From Prevotellaceae bacterium (GTDB lineage: Bacteria; Bacteroidota; Bacteroidia; Bacteroidales; UBA932), in the NCBI GenBank assembly GCA_031257455.1, contig JAIROQ010000156.1:1-8377 (forward strand): DNA of 8,377 bases, read 5' to 3'. Positions 4,885 to 8,377 of this stretch are shown here, in pieces. The notes under the pieces are model-generated. The model was given only the letters and a program-made list of their open reading frames with translations. It searched no databases and had not been told where the DNA came from. Made by a program: the position numbers and the translations under genes. Positions within the stretch are counted from its first letter, which is position 1; each line of letters opens with the position of its first letter.

Positions 4885-7203
4885 ATTTTGCATACAGCGG
4901 ACAGAGAGGCCGGATGTGCGATAAACACTGACACGATTTACTGTGTTTCTATCGTATAAATAGGCCCTGCCCCATGCATTGGCAGTGTCGGAACAGTTGG
5001 ACGTCCAAAAATAAGCCTGATAACTCCTGAGTATAAAATTATCACCTGAATAGTATCGAATACCGGCCGGTAATACCCGGAAGTTATAGTCGTCAGTACC
5101 CGTAGCATTTTTGGAAGATGCCCACAAGTTTTCTGTGTCCATTGTACAGTTGCTGGTATTCGGGTCACAGATACATGTGGATTTCCCGCGCATTCCGGCG
5201 TCTGTTCCCAAATATCCGGTCTGTTGTCCATTGTGATTTTTGTTTCCTGTTTCCATTGCATTCAGCAGTTCGCCCCATTCGGCGTCTGTCGGGACATGCC
5301 AGTTGGGAGGACAAATACCGCGTCCGTCTGTGCCTAATCCCTGGTTTGTATTGTTGCTATTACAGGAAAAAGCAGGGTAATTCATACTTTTTCGTGTCTC
5401 GTCCTGCCACTTTCCGTCCACCATCATGGTTGTTTCCCAAGCGTACAAAGCCCCCCAAATATTGCAACTGAGTAGGGCGGATGTGGTCGCTCTATTCACA
5501 GAGGGACACCAGAAAGAAGCCTTTTGCGTTTTTGAAGAAATGAGATTCCATGTCAAATCCTGCTGGTAATTTAAGTTCTGCGCCATGACCCAGCGGCCGC
5601 CTATTTTCACTACGGTATAAACTTTTCCGTCCCGTTCATCTGTCAATGATACGTAAGTGGCCGCGCTGTAAGTACTGGGGAAGGTAGTAAAAGCGCCTAC
5701 TACGGGCGGTTTTGTAAACCTGCATACCCCCTGGTCGGGGTCGGCGTTTTCCACTATCAATGTATATTGGCCGCCGGAAGCCGTCCATGTGGTATCGCAT
5801 ATATCGTTTTTAGCATACCGCCTGATATAATATGTTCCGGGCGAAGCATAGTTTGTGTTGTCGTTATTTAGGGCATAAGTCGCCGCATTGCCGGTCAATG
5901 TGGCGCTGCCTGTTCCGCTGCGCCGCCACTGGTAGCTTATGGACGCGCCGCCGCCGGAAGCATCCGTGCTGCTTGTTACCGTTGTGTTAGGGTCTATGCC
6001 GGTTTCTGTGGTGGTAGTGTCGCCGGCGATAGCGCCCGCAGTGAAGGGAGCATAAGCGTCTATGGATACGGTAGCCGCTGTGGTGGCATTTTTGCAAACC
6101 GTATTTCCGAGCAGGCGTACCCAATAGACAGTCGCGTTGTCCGGCGTTATGGCATACATAGGGGCAGTGGTCGTGGCGGGGCTTAACAAATTCTTGCCGG
6201 GTATGGCGCCTGTTCCCCATTCATATACTGCCCCCGAACCTTTACTGCCGCCGGTAGCCGTTAATGTGGCAGGGGTGGAAACGGCATGGCAGACGGCCGC
6301 TGTATTCGTTTCCAAACGTGCAGGCGCGGCTGGCTCCCGGTATAATATTATCTCCTGCCGGTTGCCGGTGGCGGTAGCTGCGGTAGCCGTATGGGTAGCG
6401 GAAAGCGTATAACTGCCGGCCGCCTGTACTGTCCACGTTAAAACATTTCCCGTACCGGTTTTCACGCCGCCTGTGGCTGTGCCTTCCTTTTGCAATTGAT
6501 AATTGACGCCGGCTTCGCCCTTGCAGGTTAAATTTGCGGAAGCGGCACAATAGCTCCCGCCGCCGCTCAGTACGGGTTTCGGCATATTGTACTTCACTGT
6601 TCCCGGACAGTGGGTCGCATCGGTAAATGCGGCTATTTTTTTCCCTGCCGCAGGCGTGTAGGGCGCTGCCGGCAAATTCATCGCTACGCTCTGGTCGCTG
6701 TAGATGACGGTAAACGGTGCGTTGCCGTAAAAAAGGATACTGTTGGAAGCGGTAAATTCCGCTACCGGCGGCGCATCGCTGGCAAAGACACACCAACTGA
6801 ATTTGGACGGCGTACCGCTGAGCGTAGCGGTAACTTCCCGGCTATATGCACCGGCGTTGCCCTGTAACCAGAAGCCTTTGCCGCCCGGTTCTACGGTTCC
6901 CGCAGAAACGCCCGTTATGGTCGCCCGCGTCCATTGGCCGGAAAGCCGGTGATTTTCCACTTTAATATAATCTACCCACACCCAGATTTTCGTATTGCGC
7001 GTACGATTGTCATTGGGAACAGCATTCCACCCTACGCTGAATTTTATGGTGGGCGTGTTATTTGTATAAGTAACGCCAAGGGGAACGAGTTTAATATGGT
7101 TTTGTGCGTTCATCTTTCCCGCCGGGAAGAGCGCAGCAATAAATAATAAGGAACGACTAATAATTTTTCCTGATAGCATAGCAGATTTCATCATTTTAAT
7201 CAT
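4882..7203 (-). CDS. Secreted Ig-like / FISUMP-domain protein
   Basis: This 773-residue exported protein has a signal peptide at 1-33 (basic start, SLLFIAALFPAG core, probable cleavage MNA|Q) and no lipobox Cys. Residues 35-205 form a beta-rich N-terminal region I cannot assign. Three Ig- or PKD-like modules rich in Thr, Ala and Gly follow at about 212-288, 290-380 and 382-485, each with a Cys near its start and aromatic strand motifs (YEWGTGAIPG, YQWRRSGTG). The C-terminal part, about 515-773, is a FISUMP domain (Fibrobacter succinogenes major paralogous domain): DGKVYTVVKIGGRWVMAQNLNY, CPPNWHVPTDAEWGELL, LPAGIRYY, YFWTSN and the ending SVRC. FISUMP proteins are extracellular or surface proteins of poorly known function, sometimes linked to adhesion. 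No type IX secretion tail is seen. Met1 is used because it sits just before the basic stretch; Met4 or Met5 could also start. It has its own strong promoter and a structured leader. Confidence 0.9.
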   Translation of the reverse strand: MIKMMKSAMLSGKIISRSLLFIAALFPAGKMNAQNHIKLVPLGVTYTNNTPTIKFSVGWNAVPNDNRTRNTKIWVWVDYIKVENHRLSGQWTRATITGVSAGTVEPGGKGFWLQGNAGAYSREVTATLSGTPSKFSWCVFASDAPPVAEFTASNSILFYGNAPFTVIYSDQSVAMNLPAAPYTPAAGKKIAAFTDATHCPGTVKYNMPKPVLSGGGSYCAASANLTCKGEAGVNYQLQKEGTATGGVKTGTGNVLTWTVQAAGSYTLSATHTATAATATGNRQEIILYREPAAPARLETNTAAVCHAVSTPATLTATGGSKGSGAVYEWGTGAIPGKNLLSPATTTAPMYAITPDNATVYWVRLLGNTVCKNATTAATVSIDAYAPFTAGAIAGDTTTTETGIDPNTTVTSSTDASGGGASISYQWRRSGTGSATLTGNAATYALNNDNTNYASPGTYYIRRYAKNDICDTTWTASGGQYTLIVENADPDQGVCRFTKPPVVGAFTTFPSTYSAATYVSLTDERDGKVYTVVKIGGRWVMAQNLNYQQDLTWNLISSKTQKASFWCPSVNRATTSALLSCNIWGALYAWETTMMVDGKWQDETRKSMNYPAFSCNSNNTNQGLGTDGRGICPPNWHVPTDAEWGELLNAMETGNKNHNGQQTGYLGTDAGMRGKSTCICDPNTSNCTMDTENLWASSKNATGTDDYNFRVLPAGIRYYSGDNFILRSYQAYFWTSNCSDTANAWGRAYLYDRNTVNRVSVYRTSGLSVRCMQN

Positions 7204-7218
7204 ATTTTTATATTACCG

Positions 7219-7294
7219 GCCATACCTGTTCCGTGCTACTATTTTGCAATTACTGTCAAGTCTTGTAAATGGAGAACAGTATTCCGTGTATGGC
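7219..7294 (-). promoter_or_regulatory. Inverted repeat in the 5' leader of the FISUMP gene
   Basis: On the transcribed strand GCCATAC (7294-7288) and CTGTTC (7279-7274) are complementary, in order, to GTATGGC (7225-7219) and GAACAG (7231-7226). The two 3' arms are contiguous, while the 5' arms are separated by eight bases. The 13 pairs would close a loop of about 42 bases ending 15 bases before the start codon. It could control translation or mRNA stability. I recognise no known riboswitch in it. The pairing is visible; the function is inferred. Confidence 0.5.
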
Positions 7295-7304
7295 TTCGGG
7301 AGCG

Positions 7305-7336
7305 CAAAAGTAGTAAACAATTTTGTTCTCCACAAA
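7305..7336 (-). promoter_or_regulatory. Bacteroidota consensus promoter of the FISUMP gene
   Basis: The minus strand has TTTG at 7336-7333, a 20-base spacer, and TACTTTTG at 7312-7305. This matches the TTTG / 19-21 / TAnnTTTG consensus of the primary sigma factor in Bacteroidota. The start should lie near 7298, giving a leader of about 95 bases. It sits within 20 bases of the birA stop codon. An 8-bp inverted pair, TGTTCTCC in the spacer (7324-7331) and GGAGAACA in the leader (7271-7278), is centred near the start site. Confidence 0.85.
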
Positions 7337-7352
7337 TAAAAATGGGAAAAAA

Positions 7353-8072
7353 TTATAACATAAAACGAACTTCCTTAAAAGCGAAAGCATTGGTTTTACC
7401 GGTTTCGTCCAATAAAAGGACTTGCCCGTTACGTTGCACCGCAACAAGTTTGGCAAGGAAGCGGCGTTTGTCCGTTTCAAACCGGCGCCACTCGTTCAAC
7501 CGGTAGAGGCGTGCGTGGTATTCCTCATCGATACGTTGCATGCCGCCCTGTTGGAGTAGCCGGTAACGGCGCAGGATAGCCGCTACCAGTTCCGGCAAGG
7601 CGGTTTCGATAGCTACGGAACAGCCGCTTTCAAGCAGCATGGACGTGGGATTGCCGGCGGTCTTGGAAAATTTTTCCTGATTGGCATTTAATCCGATGCC
7701 GATAATACTTGCGTTCAGGGTATGGCCGCCGATGTGGTGTTCGATAAGCATACCGGCCATTTTTTTGTGATTGACATAGCAGTCGTTCGGCCATTTGATG
7801 GCAGCGCTGATAGCGTGTTGCGTCAAAAAATCGCACAGACCCAGTGAGGCGATTTTGGAAATATAGAACTGGTCTTCTGCCGGAAGCCATGCAGGGCGCA
7901 GCAGGAGGGAGAACATAAAATTTTTCCCGGCGTCGCTTTCCCACGTATTATTTTGTTGTCCGCGTCCGGCGGTTTGGAAGTGTGCCGCCCACACGCTTCC
8001 TTCCGGCGCTGTAGCGAGGTTACGGGCAGCTTCATTATTGGTAGAATCTATTTCCGGCAGCCAGGTAATCAT
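7353..8072 (-). CDS. birA: Biotin--[acetyl-CoA-carboxylase] ligase, single-domain type
   Basis: This 239-residue cytosolic enzyme makes biotinyl-AMP from biotin and ATP and transfers biotin to a lysine of biotin-dependent carboxylases. The chain starts directly in the catalytic domain (WLPEIDSTNNEA), so it lacks the N-terminal DNA-binding domain of E. coli BirA and should not be a repressor. Motifs: biotin/ATP loop GRGQQNNTW at 36-44 (canonical GRGRxGRxW), KWPND at 93-97, KMAGMLIE at 104-111 with K104 as the likely active-site lysine, and GIGLNANQ. A small C-terminal beta domain ends LLDETGKTNAFAFKEV. Length is normal for group I ligases. No promoter is seen just upstream; the tRNA-Met gene lies 122 bases upstream on the same strand with no terminator between, so cotranscription is possible. 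A heptamer array ends two bases before the start codon. Confidence 0.95.
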   Translation of the reverse strand: MITWLPEIDSTNNEAARNLATAPEGSVWAAHFQTAGRGQQNNTWESDAGKNFMFSLLLRPAWLPAEDQFYISKIASLGLCDFLTQHAISAAIKWPNDCYVNHKKMAGMLIEHHIGGHTLNASIIGIGLNANQEKFSKTAGNPTSMLLESGCSVAIETALPELVAAILRRYRLLQQGGMQRIDEEYHARLYRLNEWRRFETDKRRFLAKLVAVQRNGQVLLLDETGKTNAFAFKEVRFML

Positions 8073-8073
8073 T

Positions 8074-8183
8074 TGGGAATGGAGAGTGGAGAATGGAGAA
8101 TGGAAAATTGAAAATTGAAAATTAGGAATTAGGAATTGGCTTGCGCCGGTGCGTTTGTCACGACTTACAACTTACAACTTACA
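8074..8183 (+). repeat. Composite repeat C: graded heptamer array, core, heptamer array
   Basis: Nine contiguous heptamers fill 8074-8136: TGGGAAT, GGAGAGT, GGAGAAT twice, GGAAAAT, TGAAAAT twice, TAGGAAT twice. They run directly into the core TTGGCTTGCGCC (8136-8147). A linker with TTTGTCA (8148-8162) leads to ACTTACA three times (8163-8183). Neighbouring units differ by only one or two bases, so the unit changes stepwise along the array. The block fills nearly all the space between birA and the tRNA gene. Confidence 0.95.
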
Positions 8184-8194
8184 ACTATACTGTG

Positions 8195-8268
8195 TAGCGC
8201 GATCCGGGATTGAACCGGAGACCTTATGATTATGAATCATACGCTCTAACCAACTGAGCTACCGCGCC
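8195..8268 (-). tRNA. tRNA-Met (CAU anticodon), elongator type
   Basis: A complete 74-base cloverleaf reads on the minus strand: acceptor GGCGCGG with TCGCGCT (closing G-T and G-T wobbles), D-stem GCTC/GAGC, anticodon stem TATGA/TCATA with loop TTCATAA (CAT at 8234-8232), and T-stem TCCGG/CCGGA with loop TTCAATC. The discriminator is A and CCA is not encoded. The acceptor differs from initiator tRNA, which has a mismatch at 1-72 and GGG/CCC pairs in the anticodon stem. A CAU tRNA could also be the lysidine-modified tRNA-Ile2; the overall sequence fits elongator Met better. Confidence 0.93.
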
Positions 8269-8283
8269 GGATTTTTTGGACTG

Positions 8284-8315
8284 CAAAAGTAGCATTTTTT
8301 TTGCGAGTACGCAAA
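8284..8315 (-). promoter_or_regulatory. Bacteroidota consensus promoter of the tRNA-Met gene
   Basis: TTTG at 8315-8312, a 20-base spacer and TACTTTTG at 8291-8284 match the Bacteroidota consensus exactly. The -7 box is identical to that of the FISUMP gene and the spacing is the same. The start should fall near 8277, giving a very short leader before the tRNA. Confidence 0.85.
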
Positions 8316-8321
8316 TTTAAT

Positions 8322-8365
8322 TGAAGTATGATGTATGAAGTATGATGTATGAGTTGGCTGACGCC
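8322..8365 (+). repeat. Composite repeat D: heptamer array and core, cut by the window end
   Basis: Four heptamers alternate TGAAGTA, TGATGTA, TGAAGTA, TGATGTA (8322-8349), so the array also has a 14-bp period. TGAG then leads into the core TTGGCTGACGCC (8354-8365), identical to the core of block B. The array begins seven bases upstream of the -33 box of the tRNA promoter. What follows the core (8366-8377) does not yet show a second array, but the window ends there. The rest of 8270-8377 holds only the promoter. Confidence 0.9.
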
Positions 8366-8377
8366 AAAAGGATTTAC

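Noticed and set aside
8195..8268. Initiator tRNA-Met
   Set aside because: The acceptor begins GG with a paired 1-72 position and the anticodon stem lacks the three G-C pairs found in initiators.

Overview
The window looks like chromosomal DNA from a Bacteroidales-type member of the Bacteroidota. Three things point there: promoters of the TAnnTTTG / TTTG class, a thiamine-type TonB receptor behind a TPP riboswitch, and a secreted Ig-plus-FISUMP protein. Every confident gene lies on the minus strand, so transcription runs from 8377 towards 1.

Layout in transcription order: a heptamer-repeat block with a conserved core (8322-8365); a near-consensus promoter (8284-8315); tRNA-Met(CAU) (8195-8268); a second core-plus-heptamer block (8074-8183); birA, biotin protein ligase (7353-8072); a consensus promoter and a 5' leader with an inverted repeat (7204-7336); a 773-residue secreted FISUMP protein (4882-7203); the promoter and leader of the next gene, the leader being mostly a third repeat block (4679-4809); an ABC-F ATPase (2747-4678) whose last codons are made of repeat DNA; a fourth repeat block (2681-2764); a promoter, TPP riboswitch and hairpin (2490-2658); the TonB-dependent receptor the switch controls (296-2473), very likely the outer-membrane thiamine importer; and finally 20-bp and 21-bp tandem repeats (1-288). 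The 21-bp repeats hold an ATG-initiated minus-strand reading frame that leaves the window and is built of seven-residue repeats.

The genes are mostly housekeeping or envelope functions. What stands out is the intergenic DNA. Four of the gaps carry the same 12-bp core, TTGGCTKRCGCC on the plus strand, always in the same orientation. On one or both sides it has short tandem arrays of 7-bp (once 8-bp) units. The unit sequence usually differs from array to array while the core is kept. Arrays reach to within a few bases of coding sequence or into it. In RNA from the gene strand the core reads GGC-GNNA-GCC, a mini-hairpin that is GNRA-capped in two of four copies. This recurrent composite element, and the 21-bp (3 x 7) repeats with their heptapeptide frame, are the best candidates for something not yet described.

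All calls come from reading the sequence and recognising motifs; no database search or folding program was run.
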